NCBI GenBank assembly: GCA_910586955.1
Contig: CAJUMM010000013.1
Span: 21,329 to 48,428, forward strand
Source of the DNA: an uncultured Lachnospiraceae bacterium
GTDB taxonomy: Bacteria > Bacillota > Clostridia > Lachnospirales > Lachnospiraceae
DNA length: 27,100 nucleotides
Direction: 5' to 3'
Part shown: positions 7,573 through 16,273 of the stretch, in pieces
How positions within the stretch are numbered: the stretch's first letter is position 1
Layout of the letters: the number at the start of each line of letters is the position of its first letter
Made by a program: the position numbers and the translations under genes
The notes under the pieces: generated by a model
Databases searched by the model: none
What the model saw: only the letters and a program-made list of their open reading frames with translations
What the model was told of the DNA's origin: nothing

Positions 7573-8679
7573 TCAATCCAGATAATCCTTCAATTTTCTG
7601 CTTCGGCTGGGATGGCGGAGTTTCCGGAGAGCCTTGGCCTCAATCTGGCGGATCCGCTCTCTGGTGACATTAAACTCCTTGCCCACTTCCTCCAGGGTCC
7701 TTGCCCGTCCGTCGTCCAATCCGAAGCGCAGGCGCAGCACCTTCTGCTCCCGATCCGTCAGGGTACTTAAAACCTCCACCAGCTGTTCTTTCAAGAGGGT
7801 AAAAGCTGCCGCATCGGAAGGAACCGGCACATTGTCGTCCTGGATAAAGTCACCCAGATGACTGTCCTCCTCCTCGCCAATGGGCGTCTCCAAGGAAACC
7901 GGCTCCTGGGAAATCTTCAGAATCTCCCGCACCCGCTCTACCGGAAGCTTCATCTCCTCCGCAATCTCTTCCGGGGAAGGCTCCCGGCCCAGCTCCTGGA
8001 GAAGCTGCCTGGACACCCGGATCAGTTTATTGATGGTCTCCACCATATGCACGGGAATGCGGATGGTCCGGGCCTGATCCGCAATGGCTCTGGTAATAGC
8101 CTGGCGGATCCACCAGGTGGCATAGGTGCTGAATTTAAAGCCTTTGCGGTAATCGAATTTCTCCACCGCTTTGATAAGCCCCAGGTTGCCCTCCTGGATC
8201 AGATCCAGGAAAAGCATGCCGCGGCCCACATAGCGCTTGGCAATGCTGACCACCAGACGCAGGTTGGCCTCCGCCAGACGCTTCTTGGCCTCCTCGTCTC
8301 CCAGCTCCAAACGCTTTGCCAGCTCTATTTCTTCCTCTGCGCTTAAGAGGGGGACTTTGCCGATTTCCTTCAAATACATGCGCACAGGGTCCTCAATACT
8401 GACACCCTCCGGTACGGAAAGATCGATCTGTTCAACATCCACTTCGTCCTCATCCGAAAGAATGATCTCCGCGTCGTCGTCCTCGTCGCTGGTAATCCGG
8501 AGCACGTCGATGCTGTTGGCTTCCAGATATTCCAGAATCTTTTCCACGTGTTCCGCGTCCAGCTCCATATCACCGAAGAAATCGCTGATCTCCTGGTATT
8601 CCAGAATATTTTTCTTTTTCTTCGCCATAACCAGAAGTTCTTTGAGCTTCTCCTCAAACTTCACTACGTTTTCTTCCAT
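7573..8679 (-). CDS. rpoD: Primary sigma factor RpoD (SigA)
   Basis: 368 residues from ATG 8679. Region 1.1-like acidic N-terminus, region 1.2 (DPVRMYLKEIGKVPLLSAEEE), region 2 with the RYVGRGMLFLDLIQEGNLGLIKA core and -10 recognition helix (KFSTYATWWIRQAI), region 3, and region 4 ending with the -35-binding helix-turn-helix (VTRERIRQIEAKALRKLRHP). This is the housekeeping sigma factor, consistent with the TTGACA/TATAAT promoters in the window. The frame extends six codons upstream to 8697, but ATG 8679 has GGAAGG ten bases before it, whereas 8697 has only a weak site. It follows dnaG closely, the classical macromolecular synthesis arrangement. Confidence 0.97.
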   Translation of the reverse strand: MEENVVKFEEKLKELLVMAKKKKNILEYQEISDFFGDMELDAEHVEKILEYLEANSIDVLRITSDEDDDAEIILSDEDEVDVEQIDLSVPEGVSIEDPVRMYLKEIGKVPLLSAEEEIELAKRLELGDEEAKKRLAEANLRLVVSIAKRYVGRGMLFLDLIQEGNLGLIKAVEKFDYRKGFKFSTYATWWIRQAITRAIADQARTIRIPVHMVETINKLIRVSRQLLQELGREPSPEEIAEEMKLPVERVREILKISQEPVSLETPIGEEEDSHLGDFIQDDNVPVPSDAAAFTLLKEQLVEVLSTLTDREQKVLRLRFGLDDGRARTLEEVGKEFNVTRERIRQIEAKALRKLRHPSRSRKLKDYLD

Positions 8680-8717
8680 GTTGTTCCATCCTTCCATAAC
8701 TTGTTAGTATTTTATCC

Positions 8718-10514
8718 CTATTCCAAAGAAATATGCAGTTTCTCCAATTCGCGCCTGCGCTGTACCAGCCTCTGGAGCCCCGCCATATCCGTAGGCGCCA
8801 GCTCCTTTGCCGTCTGATCAAGCTTCGTCTGCAGCACCCGCACAATGGCTGCCTGCATGGCTTTTTCCGTCTCTTCCCGGCGGGCTTCCTCTTTTTCCGC
8901 CTCTTCTTCGGAAGGCACCGGCTTTAAAGTGGCATTGAATACCGCCGCCACCTGCCTCTGCTCCTGGGCATCCTCGAAACGGGCAATAATCCCCGCCGGG
9001 TTCAGTATCCCCTGCTCCTGCTGCTCATAGAGCATCCCGGCCACCCGGGCATAGAGGGGACAGGGGAAATCCTCCGGCCGGATCCATTTTCGGATCACCT
9101 GAAAATACCGGGGATCCGAGATCATCCAGGTGAGCAGAAGCTTCTGGGAGACATCGATGCCCTCCTCCTTCTCCTTCTTCTGCCCCGCAAGCTCTCTGGG
9201 CCTGGGCCCGGGAGCCGTCCCTCCCAGGGTCATTCCCAGCTGGTTTACCTTTCTCTTCAGGACCTCATAACCCACATCGTATCTTCGGGCAACGGCCTCT
9301 ATGTAATTATTCCGCTCCAGCTCATCCGTGAAATCCAGGAGTTTCCGGGCCGTCTCATCGAAAAACGCCGTCTTCCGGGCCGGATCCCGCAGATCAAACC
9401 GGCGCTCCAGCACCTCCACTTCAAAGAGAAAGCTGCTCTGAGCCTCATCTATACGCTTCTGAAAGGCCTCCGTCCCCAAGGCCTTGATAAACTCGTCCGG
9501 ATCCTTGTAGGGCTTCATGCGGATCACCCGCACCCCAAGGCCTGCTTCTTTCAGAAGAGGAATGGCCCTGAGAGCCGCCTTGGTCCCCGCCTCATCGCTG
9601 TCGTAAGTCAGCAGTACCTCCTGGGTATAGCGCTTCAGCAAAAGACACTGCTGCACCGTGAGAGCCGTACCCAAGGAAGCCACCGCCTGGGAAAATCCCG
9701 CCTGATGAAGGGCGATTACATCCATATAGCCCTCACAGATAATCATATTGGGCTTCCGGGAGCTTCTGGCAAAATTCAGGCCGTAAAGATTCCGGCTCTT
9801 GTCAAAAATCTTCGTCTCCGGGGAATTGAGATATTTGGGCTTGGCATCTCCCATAACCCGGCCTCCGAAGCCGATGACCCGGTGGTTGCTGTCCATAATG
9901 GGAAACATCACCCGGTTCCAGAATTTATCATGGGCGCCGTTTCTCTCGTCCATGGTAATCAGCCCCGACTCCTTTAAAAGGGAATCTGGATATCCCTCTT
10001 TCTTCAGATACTGGTAAAGTGCACTGCTGTGCCTGCTGGAATAGCCCAGGCCAAACCTCCGGATGGTCTCCTCCGAAAGCTCCCTGCCCCGCAGATAGTT
10101 CCAGGCTTCCCTGCCTCCCTCCTGCTTCAGCTGGTAGTAGAAATACAAGGCCGCCTTCTTATGGATCTCCAAAAGACGGCTCTTTAAATCCGACTGCCGC
10201 CTGGCTTCCTCCGAATATTCCTCCTCCGGCAGATCCACCCCGCAGCGCTGGGCCAGGAATTTCACAGCCTCGGGAAAGGTAAAATTTTCATACTCCATTA
10301 AAAAGGTGAAGACATTTCCCCCGGCCCCGCAGCCGAAACAATAGTACATCTGCTTCCCCGGAGACACGGAGAAGGAGGGCGACTTCTCATTGTGGAAAGG
10401 ACAGAGGCCGAAATAGCTTGCACCCTTCCTCTGAAGCCGGACATAGCCGGAAATCACATCCACCACGTCGCTTTTCGCACGTATCTCCTCAATCAAATCC
10501 TCTGCATAATACAT
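8718..10514 (-). CDS. dnaG: DNA primase DnaG
   Basis: 598 residues. N-terminal zinc-binding domain C38-x2-H41...C59-x2-C62 (CPFHNEKSPSF...YYCFGCGAGG), RNA polymerase/Toprim core with EGYMD (E261, D265) and DSD (D305, D307), and a C-terminal helical region (about 450-598) expected to bind replicative helicase. It makes RNA primers at the replication fork. It lies 13 bases after the dGTPase-like gene and 38 bases before rpoD, so it belongs to the same transcription unit. Confidence 0.97.
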   Translation of the reverse strand: MYYAEDLIEEIRAKSDVVDVISGYVRLQRKGASYFGLCPFHNEKSPSFSVSPGKQMYYCFGCGAGGNVFTFLMEYENFTFPEAVKFLAQRCGVDLPEEEYSEEARRQSDLKSRLLEIHKKAALYFYYQLKQEGGREAWNYLRGRELSEETIRRFGLGYSSRHSSALYQYLKKEGYPDSLLKESGLITMDERNGAHDKFWNRVMFPIMDSNHRVIGFGGRVMGDAKPKYLNSPETKIFDKSRNLYGLNFARSSRKPNMIICEGYMDVIALHQAGFSQAVASLGTALTVQQCLLLKRYTQEVLLTYDSDEAGTKAALRAIPLLKEAGLGVRVIRMKPYKDPDEFIKALGTEAFQKRIDEAQSSFLFEVEVLERRFDLRDPARKTAFFDETARKLLDFTDELERNNYIEAVARRYDVGYEVLKRKVNQLGMTLGGTAPGPRPRELAGQKKEKEEGIDVSQKLLLTWMISDPRYFQVIRKWIRPEDFPCPLYARVAGMLYEQQEQGILNPAGIIARFEDAQEQRQVAAVFNATLKPVPSEEEAEKEEARREETEKAMQAAIVRVLQTKLDQTAKELAPTDMAGLQRLVQRRRELEKLHISLE

Positions 10515-10527
10515 CTGCCGTTCTCAC

Positions 10528-11535
10528 CTACACATTCCATGCTTTGGGGACGTAAAATTCTTCAAATTTATAGATGGCATACTGATCCGTCATGCCGGAA
10601 ATGTAATCGCAGACCACAATTTCCTTCGGATCCGCTCCCCGCCCCAGCATCTCCCGGTACTCATCCGACATAGCCTCCGGGTGATCCATATAATAAGAAA
10701 AAAGTCCCTCCAAAAGGTTCTGGGCCTTGCTCTCCTCCCCCTTGGCCGTAGGATTGGTATACACGCTCCGGAACATAAAGCTGCGCAGATCCCTCATGGC
10801 CTCCTCCACCTCCAGGGACATGCAGATATCCGGCTGTTCCCGGCTGTTCCGGATAATGTCGTGAATAATCGTATTCAAGCGCTCCTTGGTGTTAAAACCC
10901 AAGGTTTTACGGTATGTAAGAGGAATATCCTCCTCACCCAGAATACCGGCACGGATAGCATCGTCAATATCATGATTGATATAGGCAATTTTATCCGACA
11001 GACGCACAATTTTCCCTTCCAGGGTGGAGGGATTTCCGCTGGTCCTGTGGTTGCGGATGCCGTCCCGCACCTCCACCGTCAGATTCAGCCCCTTTCCCTG
11101 TTTCTCCAGCTTCTCCACCACCCGGACGCTCTGCTCGTAATGGGCAAATCCCCGGCTGCAAAGCTTGTCCAGGGCGCGCTCCCCCGCATGTCCGAAAGGC
11201 GTATGGCCCAGATCGTGGCCCAGGGCAATGGCTTCCACCAGATCCTCATTCAGCCGCAGGGCTTTGGCAATGGTTCTGGCATTCTGGGACACCTCCAAAG
11301 TATGCGTCAGGCGTGTCCGGTAATGATCTCCCCTGGGGGTTAAAAACACCTGGGTCTTGTGCTTCAGCCGCCGGAAAGATTTACAGTGCAGAATCCGGTC
11401 CCGGTCCCTCTGATAGACCGGCCGGATATCACAGGGAGGCTCTGGTACATCCCTGCCCTTGGAATCCCGGCTCAGAGCCGCATATCTGCTCAGGTATCTG
11501 CTCTCCCACTGTTCCGTCTCCTCGCGGACCGTCAT
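10528..11535 (-). CDS. dGTPase-type deoxynucleotide triphosphohydrolase (HD superfamily)
   Basis: 335 residues from ATG 11535. The N-terminal signature RDRDRILHCKSFRRLKHKTQVF followed by THTLEVSQ (first metal histidine, H78) and LGHDLGHTPFGHAG (H107-D108) is that of the dGTP triphosphohydrolase family; VRLSDKIAYINHDIDDA supplies the last metal-binding aspartate. Such enzymes convert dNTPs to deoxynucleosides and triphosphate and often adjust dNTP pools. A GTG codon three triplets upstream (11544) is also in frame, but AGGGGG overlaps it and is correctly spaced for ATG 11535. Clustering with dnaG fits a role in replication. Confidence 0.92.
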   Translation of the reverse strand: MTVREETEQWESRYLSRYAALSRDSKGRDVPEPPCDIRPVYQRDRDRILHCKSFRRLKHKTQVFLTPRGDHYRTRLTHTLEVSQNARTIAKALRLNEDLVEAIALGHDLGHTPFGHAGERALDKLCSRGFAHYEQSVRVVEKLEKQGKGLNLTVEVRDGIRNHRTSGNPSTLEGKIVRLSDKIAYINHDIDDAIRAGILGEEDIPLTYRKTLGFNTKERLNTIIHDIIRNSREQPDICMSLEVEEAMRDLRSFMFRSVYTNPTAKGEESKAQNLLEGLFSYYMDHPEAMSDEYREMLGRGADPKEIVVCDYISGMTDQYAIYKFEEFYVPKAWNV

Positions 11536-11576
11536 ATCTTCCACCCCCTGCCCTGCCTGTCCAAAATTTTACTTCT

Positions 11577-11582
11577 ATTATA
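11577..11582 (-). promoter_or_regulatory. Possible internal promoter (-10 only) before dGTPase gene
   Basis: A perfect TATAAT on the minus strand sits in the gap between the DUF5662-like gene and the dGTPase gene, about 41 bases before the start codon. No good -35 hexamer is found at 16-18 bp. It may allow the dGTPase-dnaG-rpoD genes to be expressed separately. Confidence 0.35.
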
Positions 11583-11599
11583 TTAATTCTGCGCCAAAC

Positions 11600-12208
11600 C
11601 TAAATTTCCTCTTTTTTTTCGGGAAATTTTTCATTTTCTTTCTTTTTCTTATTTCTTAACGGAATCCTGGGGTATTCCTTTTTTCCCACCAGGTTCCGGC
11701 GGATATAGGCAAAGGTCTCCTTCTCTCCCCGCTCATCCAGCATATGGAGCAGGTACTCCAGAAGAGCCCGTGTCTCCGGATGAATCATACAGGCGTCTTT
11801 TCCCTGCTGGTAATAAGCCAGGGGATGATGCCTGGTATATTTCTTCCCCTGGTAAATTTTCGAAGCCGCAATCCGGTCCATCATCATCTCCGCCACGTAC
11901 CGGTTGGGCATCTTCATTCCCGTCATGCCCTTGCTCTTGTCCAGGCTGTAGTCAATCCAGTATTCGTAGTGATGCTTGTTCCTCCCTTTGTGGTGAAGCC
12001 AGGCCATGGAGCAGCCCTTTGCCTCCCGCTCTGCGTTGTTGGGACTGCGGTAACCCTGATAATACCGGCAGCCGGGAAGGAACTCCGAGGGCGTATATTT
12101 GGACAAATCGTGCAGAAGCCCCTGCCGATACAAGCCAATCTGGAAGCAGTGCTTCATCACCAGAAGTTTATGCTCCGTAATTGTACAAAAATGTTTCCAA
12201 GCTTTCAT
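11600..12208 (-). CDS. DUF5662-like HD-type hypothetical protein
   Basis: 202 residues. The N-terminal KAWKHFCTITEHKLLVMKHCFQIGLYRQGLLHDLSKYTPSEF and later HHKGRNKHHYEYW resemble the DUF5662 family, which looks like a degenerate HD fold (H33-D34 in LLHDLSKYTPSEF, with H72-H73 and H79-H80 as further possible ligands). The biochemical role is unknown. The last 20 residues are almost only Lys, Glu, Asn and Pro and probably disordered. It starts three bases after the stop codon of the GH13-like gene, so the two are co-transcribed and probably coupled, and it precedes the dGTPase gene. Confidence 0.75.
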   Translation of the reverse strand: MKAWKHFCTITEHKLLVMKHCFQIGLYRQGLLHDLSKYTPSEFLPGCRYYQGYRSPNNAEREAKGCSMAWLHHKGRNKHHYEYWIDYSLDKSKGMTGMKMPNRYVAEMMMDRIAASKIYQGKKYTRHHPLAYYQQGKDACMIHPETRALLEYLLHMLDERGEKETFAYIRRNLVGKKEYPRIPLRNKKKKENEKFPEKKEEI

Positions 12209-12211
12209 CTC

Positions 12212-14101
12212 TTATTTTCCAACCAGAACCATCACCGTCCGCTCCGGCACCAGGATGGTCCGCTGATCCTCCAGCAAAATTTCTTCTCCCTCTCCCCGGA
12301 TCCCTTCCGCTCCTTCTATACCGGTATCTATTGCCAGTTTCCACTGCTTCTTCTCCGGCAGGGCAGGCAGGGCCAGTTCCTGAGGTGTCCAGTGCATATT
12401 GCAGGCCACATAAAAAGTATCGTCCTTAAGCTCTCCTCCGGAGTTTGCCTCCACGTAATCCCCTGCATAGAGAATGCCCACGCTTCTGCTGCCGGCCTCA
12501 AAATTTCCAAACCAGGCGCGCTTTCCGTGATAGGACACGTCCGGACAGCCGCAGGACAGGTAGTCCGTCATGCGCAGTTCCCCTCTCTGGCAGAAAACCC
12601 TATGCTGCCGGCGGAAAGCAATGAGTTTCCGTATATATTCCCGGAATAAGGCGTCCGCTTTCCCTGTCCGCCAGTTGATCCAGGAGAGTTCATTGTCCTG
12701 GCAGTACACATTGTTATTGCCGGACTGGGAATTTCCCATCTCATCCCCTCCGTAGAGCATAGGGGTTCCCTGGCTCAAGAGAAGAAAGGCTGCGGCATTG
12801 CGCATCTGGCGGCGGCGCATCTCAAGGATCCGTTTCCTGCGGCTGGGGCCCTCTTCCCCGCAATTCCAGCTGTAATTAAAGTCTGTACCGTCATGATTTT
12901 CTTCCCCGTTGGCCTCGTTGTGCTTCTCATCATAGGATACCAGATCCGCCAGGGTAAAGCCATTGTGGCTGGCTATATAGTTGACCATCCCGCAGGCTTT
13001 CGGGTTTCTTCTGGCCCTCTGGGTGAATTCCGCCACCTGCCCTTCATCCCCTTTCAGGAAACGCCGGGCCGTAATCTGGAATCCGCCGTTGTACTCCGCC
13101 AGGTTCCGGTAAGAGGGGATATGCTTATCTTCATAGATCTCCTCCATCCGGAAGCTCTCCGTCATAATCTTTGTGTGGCTTAAAAGGGGATCCTGGGCCA
13201 GCACTTCCACAGGGGTATAATCCCGGTTCACATGAACCCCGTCTATATGATATTCCAGTACCCAGTGCCGGATGCAGTCCAAAATCAGGTAAGTCTTCGT
13301 TCCCTTTGGAAAATAAAATTCCAAGATCAGTTCTATCCCGTTCTCATGGAGTTTCCGTACCAAATCCTTCAGCTCCCGTACCGGATTTCCCGTGGCAGAA
13401 TAGGAAGCCTTAGGCGCAAAATAGAACCCCTTTGTATACCCCCAGTAATTCAGCTTCTCCTCTCCCCGGACTATAGGCAGGCCGTACCTTCTCCCCTGGC
13501 CCTCTTCTTTCCCCGCCCCCGTCTCGGAAAATTCATACACCGGCATAAGCTCCAGCTGGTTAATCCCCAGCTCCTTCAAATAAGGAATCTTTTCCGCTGC
13601 TCCGGCAAAGGTCCCTTTCGCTTTCACCCTGGATGCAGGATGCTTGGTAAATCCTCTCACATGGGCGGCATAACCTACAATCTCCTCCCAGGGAAGGTGA
13701 AGGGGCTTGTCTTTGCCCCAGTCGTACTCCTCAAAACAGAGCCTGCCTCTAAGCGCTCCTTCCTCCTCCGGCTCCGAAGCTCCCCAGAGCTCCCGGCCTG
13801 CCAAAGCAGGCGCATAAGGATCCGTTATCACCTGTCCGTCAATGAGATAATTATATTCATAGGCTTCGGCCGGCAGCTTTTCCACAAGCAAGGAGCGCAT
13901 GTCTCCAAACCGCACGGAACTTCCCATGGGAATCGAAGCCGCCACTTCCCTGCTCCCTTTCTCATAGAGCAAAAGGCTGCAGCGCTTCTTATCCGGTACT
14001 GCAACAGTAAAACTGATGTCTTTGCCCAGCTTTCTGACGCCTGGACAGTGAAGAATTCCCTCTTTGATGCCATACTGAAAACCCTCGTCCAATTTCTTCA
14101 T
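12212..14101 (-). CDS. GH13 isoamylase/GlgX-like protein, probably catalytically inactive
   Basis: 629 residues with the layout of glycogen debranching enzymes: an N-terminal CBM48/E-set domain (about 15-105), a TIM barrel and a C-terminal beta domain. Shared GlgX-type blocks include VRGFTKHPAS, NYWGYTKGFYFAPKASYS, and LLSQGTPMLYGGDEMGNSQ with NNNVYCQDNELSW. The conserved catalytic regions are altered: region I DvVyNH is replaced by EFYFPKG (261-267), region II DGFRFD reads DGVHVN so the nucleophile position is N292, region III E315 is kept, and region IV HDG reads HNG so the transition-state aspartate is N380. It is therefore unlikely to cleave glucans and may bind glycogen. Start ATG 14101 has AAAGGA upstream; the frame extends upstream to 14212 across its own promoter, so that extension is rejected. 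Confidence 0.85.
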   Translation of the reverse strand: MKKLDEGFQYGIKEGILHCPGVRKLGKDISFTVAVPDKKRCSLLLYEKGSREVAASIPMGSSVRFGDMRSLLVEKLPAEAYEYNYLIDGQVITDPYAPALAGRELWGASEPEEEGALRGRLCFEEYDWGKDKPLHLPWEEIVGYAAHVRGFTKHPASRVKAKGTFAGAAEKIPYLKELGINQLELMPVYEFSETGAGKEEGQGRRYGLPIVRGEEKLNYWGYTKGFYFAPKASYSATGNPVRELKDLVRKLHENGIELILEFYFPKGTKTYLILDCIRHWVLEYHIDGVHVNRDYTPVEVLAQDPLLSHTKIMTESFRMEEIYEDKHIPSYRNLAEYNGGFQITARRFLKGDEGQVAEFTQRARRNPKACGMVNYIASHNGFTLADLVSYDEKHNEANGEENHDGTDFNYSWNCGEEGPSRRKRILEMRRRQMRNAAAFLLLSQGTPMLYGGDEMGNSQSGNNNVYCQDNELSWINWRTGKADALFREYIRKLIAFRRQHRVFCQRGELRMTDYLSCGCPDVSYHGKRAWFGNFEAGSRSVGILYAGDYVEANSGGELKDDTFYVACNMHWTPQELALPALPEKKQWKLAIDTGIEGAEGIRGEGEEILLEDQRTILVPERTVMVLVGK

Positions 14102-14177
14102 TCTGTGCCTATCCTTTCTGTTGTGTACATTTTTATGAAAAATATCAATAATTCCCCTATTATGAAAATGATACTTT

Positions 14178-14206
14178 ATTATAGCAAATTTTACAGGGCG
14201 TGAAAA
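14178..14206 (-). promoter_or_regulatory. Promoter of GH13-like/dnaG/rpoD gene run
   Basis: Minus-strand TATAAT (14178-14183) preceded at 17 bp by TTTTCA (14201-14206), a four-of-six match to the -35 consensus. It lies about 77 bases before the GH13-like start and is the only good promoter at the head of the run of eight co-directional genes. Confidence 0.65.
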
Positions 14207-14230
14207 GTACAAAAAAATCGGAAAAGGTAT

Positions 14231-14260
14231 GAAAAAGGCGGAACGCTTCCCGGTTCCGCC
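14231..14260 (-). terminator. Rho-independent terminator of the ECF sigma/DUF4349 operon
   Basis: A perfect 8-bp GC-rich stem (GGCGGAAC/GTTCCGCC, 14237-14244 with 14253-14260) is followed on the minus strand by TTTTT. It lies 18 bases after the DUF4349 stop codon and separates that operon from the GH13-like promoter. Confidence 0.85.
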
Positions 14261-14278
14261 CTTTCACCATAAGTGGTC

Positions 14279-15295
14279 TTATTTTTCTTTGTTTTCCTCC
14301 TCAATTTCCGCCGTTATTCCCTTGTTCCCGGACTTTCTGCCTATTCTGAAAAAGGGTTTTTTAAAGATAAGTCTCCGGATCAGACAGACGAAAATCACAA
14401 TCAGCACTGCCCAAATCAAAAGATAGGGAAGGGAACTTAAGAACCAGATCCCAAGACCCCGGAAGTCCCGGCTGATGGCATAGAGGTTATCGGAAAGCCG
14501 GTAACGCACTTCCTCAAAGAAGGTCTTCTCCTCCGGCAGCTCCACTACCCGCTCCACCTCACTGATATCCAGGGAAACGGTGCTGTAGCTCACCTGGTTA
14601 TCATAGGTACGCAGGGTGGATTCGTAGGACTGCAGCTCATAGCGCACCTGGGAGAGACGGCTCTCGATGGTGATAATGTCCTCCATATTCTCCGCCTGCT
14701 CCAAAAGCTCCAGAAGCCTTCCCTGTTCCGTTTCCAAAGCCTTCTTGTGGCTCTCCACGTCCACATACCGCAGGGTAATGTCCTCTACCGACTCTCTCTT
14801 GCTGGTGACATTTCCAAGCTCTTCCACTACGCTCACAAAGCCTCCCAGCTTATTGGAGGGAATGCGCAGGGCCAGCCAGGCATACCGGTTCCCTCTGGAG
14901 CTGTAATAGCTGCTGCCGGAGATCTCCGAAGACTCAATGTAGCCTCCCATTTCCTCCACCTGCTTCTGGATATCCTGAAGCAGGGTATCAAACTCCTTGG
15001 TCTCCATGCTCATATTCACGGTCTTGATGAGTTTCTGGTAGTCCGTATTCACATTTTCAATGCCTGATGTGGAAGTAACGCCTCCGCCGCTCTCTCCGGC
15101 CTCCTCTGCAGCCGCTTCATATTCATATTCTTCCGGCGCATCCATATTATAAGAGCTGCTGGTCTCATAAGAGACGGCAGGCGCTTCCGCCGGAGTAGCT
15201 GCCTCCTGATAGGAAGCGTCCTTTCTTCCTCCACAGCCTCCCATCAGAGCCGCAATCAACAGTGATATCCACAATATTCCAAACTTCTTCTTCAT
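14279..15295 (-). CDS. DUF4349 lipoprotein/membrane protein
   Basis: 338 residues. A lipoprotein signal peptide (KKKFGILWISLLIAALMGGC) places the lipidated Cys at residue 21. A low-complexity Ala/Glu/Ser/Tyr linker (about 25-80) leads into a DUF4349 domain (from about 85, DYQKLIKTVNMSMETKEFDTLL). A helical stretch likely to form a coiled coil (about 195-240) follows, then one transmembrane helix (about 281-306) and a basic cytoplasmic tail. The protein thus appears anchored at both ends. Function is unknown; DUF4349 proteins are often in sigma/anti-sigma operons. Third gene of the ECF unit, 39 bases after the anti-sigma-like gene, with GGGAGG before ATG 15295. Confidence 0.87.
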   Translation of the reverse strand: MKKKFGILWISLLIAALMGGCGGRKDASYQEAATPAEAPAVSYETSSSYNMDAPEEYEYEAAAEEAGESGGGVTSTSGIENVNTDYQKLIKTVNMSMETKEFDTLLQDIQKQVEEMGGYIESSEISGSSYYSSRGNRYAWLALRIPSNKLGGFVSVVEELGNVTSKRESVEDITLRYVDVESHKKALETEQGRLLELLEQAENMEDIITIESRLSQVRYELQSYESTLRTYDNQVSYSTVSLDISEVERVVELPEEKTFFEEVRYRLSDNLYAISRDFRGLGIWFLSSLPYLLIWAVLIVIFVCLIRRLIFKKPFFRIGRKSGNKGITAEIEEENKEK

Positions 15296-15334
15296 TTTAT
15301 TTCCTCCCTTCGGATGCCGCCTGCATCCCTGGGA

Positions 15335-16273
15335 TTACTCCTCCTCCGAGCGCAGGGCCTCTTCCAGATCCTCCTCCGGATTCTCAAACCGGAACTCACA
15401 CGCCAGGAAAATCTCCTCCGGGCCTGCCTCCGTTCCCGGAACTTCCAGCCTGGTTACCACCCGGTATCTCCCGGCCTCGTAATCCCACTCATAATCTTCC
15501 AGGAATATTTCCTCATCCTGGGCCATGCCGGGCTCCAGGGTCACCTTTTCCCTACGCTCCTCTTGTACCCGGCCGGGGGGAACCTGATACCATGCGTCCT
15601 TCAGCCACACCTCAAGCCGGAGCTTTGGATCGTAAGAGATGGAATACTCCTCCATATTTCCGATTGTCACTTTAAAACTTTCCGCATCCCGGGCAATCAC
15701 CGGGCTGTTTACCAGGGTTTTGATCTCTTCCCACTCACCGGAAAGCTTTTGGAACTCTGCAAGTTCTACGGTGCCGCCGCAAAATTCCGCAGTATCCGAA
15801 GGCCTTCCTTCCCCAGGCTCCATATCCGCTGCGCTTCCCGCCGCAGCTCCCGCCTCACCGGATTCCTGGGGCGCTGCTTCCTCCTGGGTATTCTCATATT
15901 CACAGCCATCCTCCGGGGCTTCCGCCGCCGGCGCCTCTGCCGGAGCCTGCATTCCTTTGCTGCCGCCTCTGGATAAGAGCATCAGGCCTCCTGCACAGGC
16001 TCCTCCTATTACAAAGAGGATCAGTATCCCTGCAGCCAGACGGTTAAATCCGTAGACAAATTCTTTCCTGGAAATAGCCCGGCGCTCCGGCTTTCCTTTC
16101 GTCCGCAAAAGCTCCTCCATGGCTTTCCGGAAACCTTCGGAAAAGGTGTGCATGCGGGCAATTTCGCTCTCTGGGGGAATAAAGCTCATCTGCTCTTCCA
16201 TACAGGCGTCAAAGGCATCCTCCAAAAGTTCCTCTGCGGGGCTCTTGGAATTCCTGTTATCTTTTCCCTGCAC
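15335..16273 (-). CDS. Probable anti-sigma factor, single-pass membrane protein
   Basis: 312 residues from GTG 16273. This start is chosen because AAAGGAGGTG lies immediately upstream and gives only a 17-base overlap with the sigma-factor gene; an ATG at 16336 would overlap it by 80 bases. A cytoplasmic N-terminal region (1-75, acidic then basic) is followed by one transmembrane helix (about 79-101, LAAGILILFVIGGACAGGLMLL), an Ala/Glu/Pro-rich spacer, and an extracytoplasmic C-terminal domain. The strand-rich end (LEVWLKDAWYQVPPG...EAGRYRVVTRL) resembles a bacterial Ig-like sensor domain. Position after an ECF sigma gene, topology and translational coupling support an anti-sigma role. No ZAS zinc motif is visible. 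Confidence 0.72.
   Translation of the reverse strand: MQGKDNRNSKSPAEELLEDAFDACMEEQMSFIPPESEIARMHTFSEGFRKAMEELLRTKGKPERRAISRKEFVYGFNRLAAGILILFVIGGACAGGLMLLSRGGSKGMQAPAEAPAAEAPEDGCEYENTQEEAAPQESGEAGAAAGSAADMEPGEGRPSDTAEFCGGTVELAEFQKLSGEWEEIKTLVNSPVIARDAESFKVTIGNMEEYSISYDPKLRLEVWLKDAWYQVPPGRVQEERREKVTLEPGMAQDEEIFLEDYEWDYEAGRYRVVTRLEVPGTEAGPEEIFLACEFRFENPEEDLEEALRSEEE

Noticed and set aside
13232..14203. A 323-residue plus-strand frame antisense to the GH13-like gene
   Set aside because: Composition is that of an antisense shadow; the minus-strand frame has clear domain homology.
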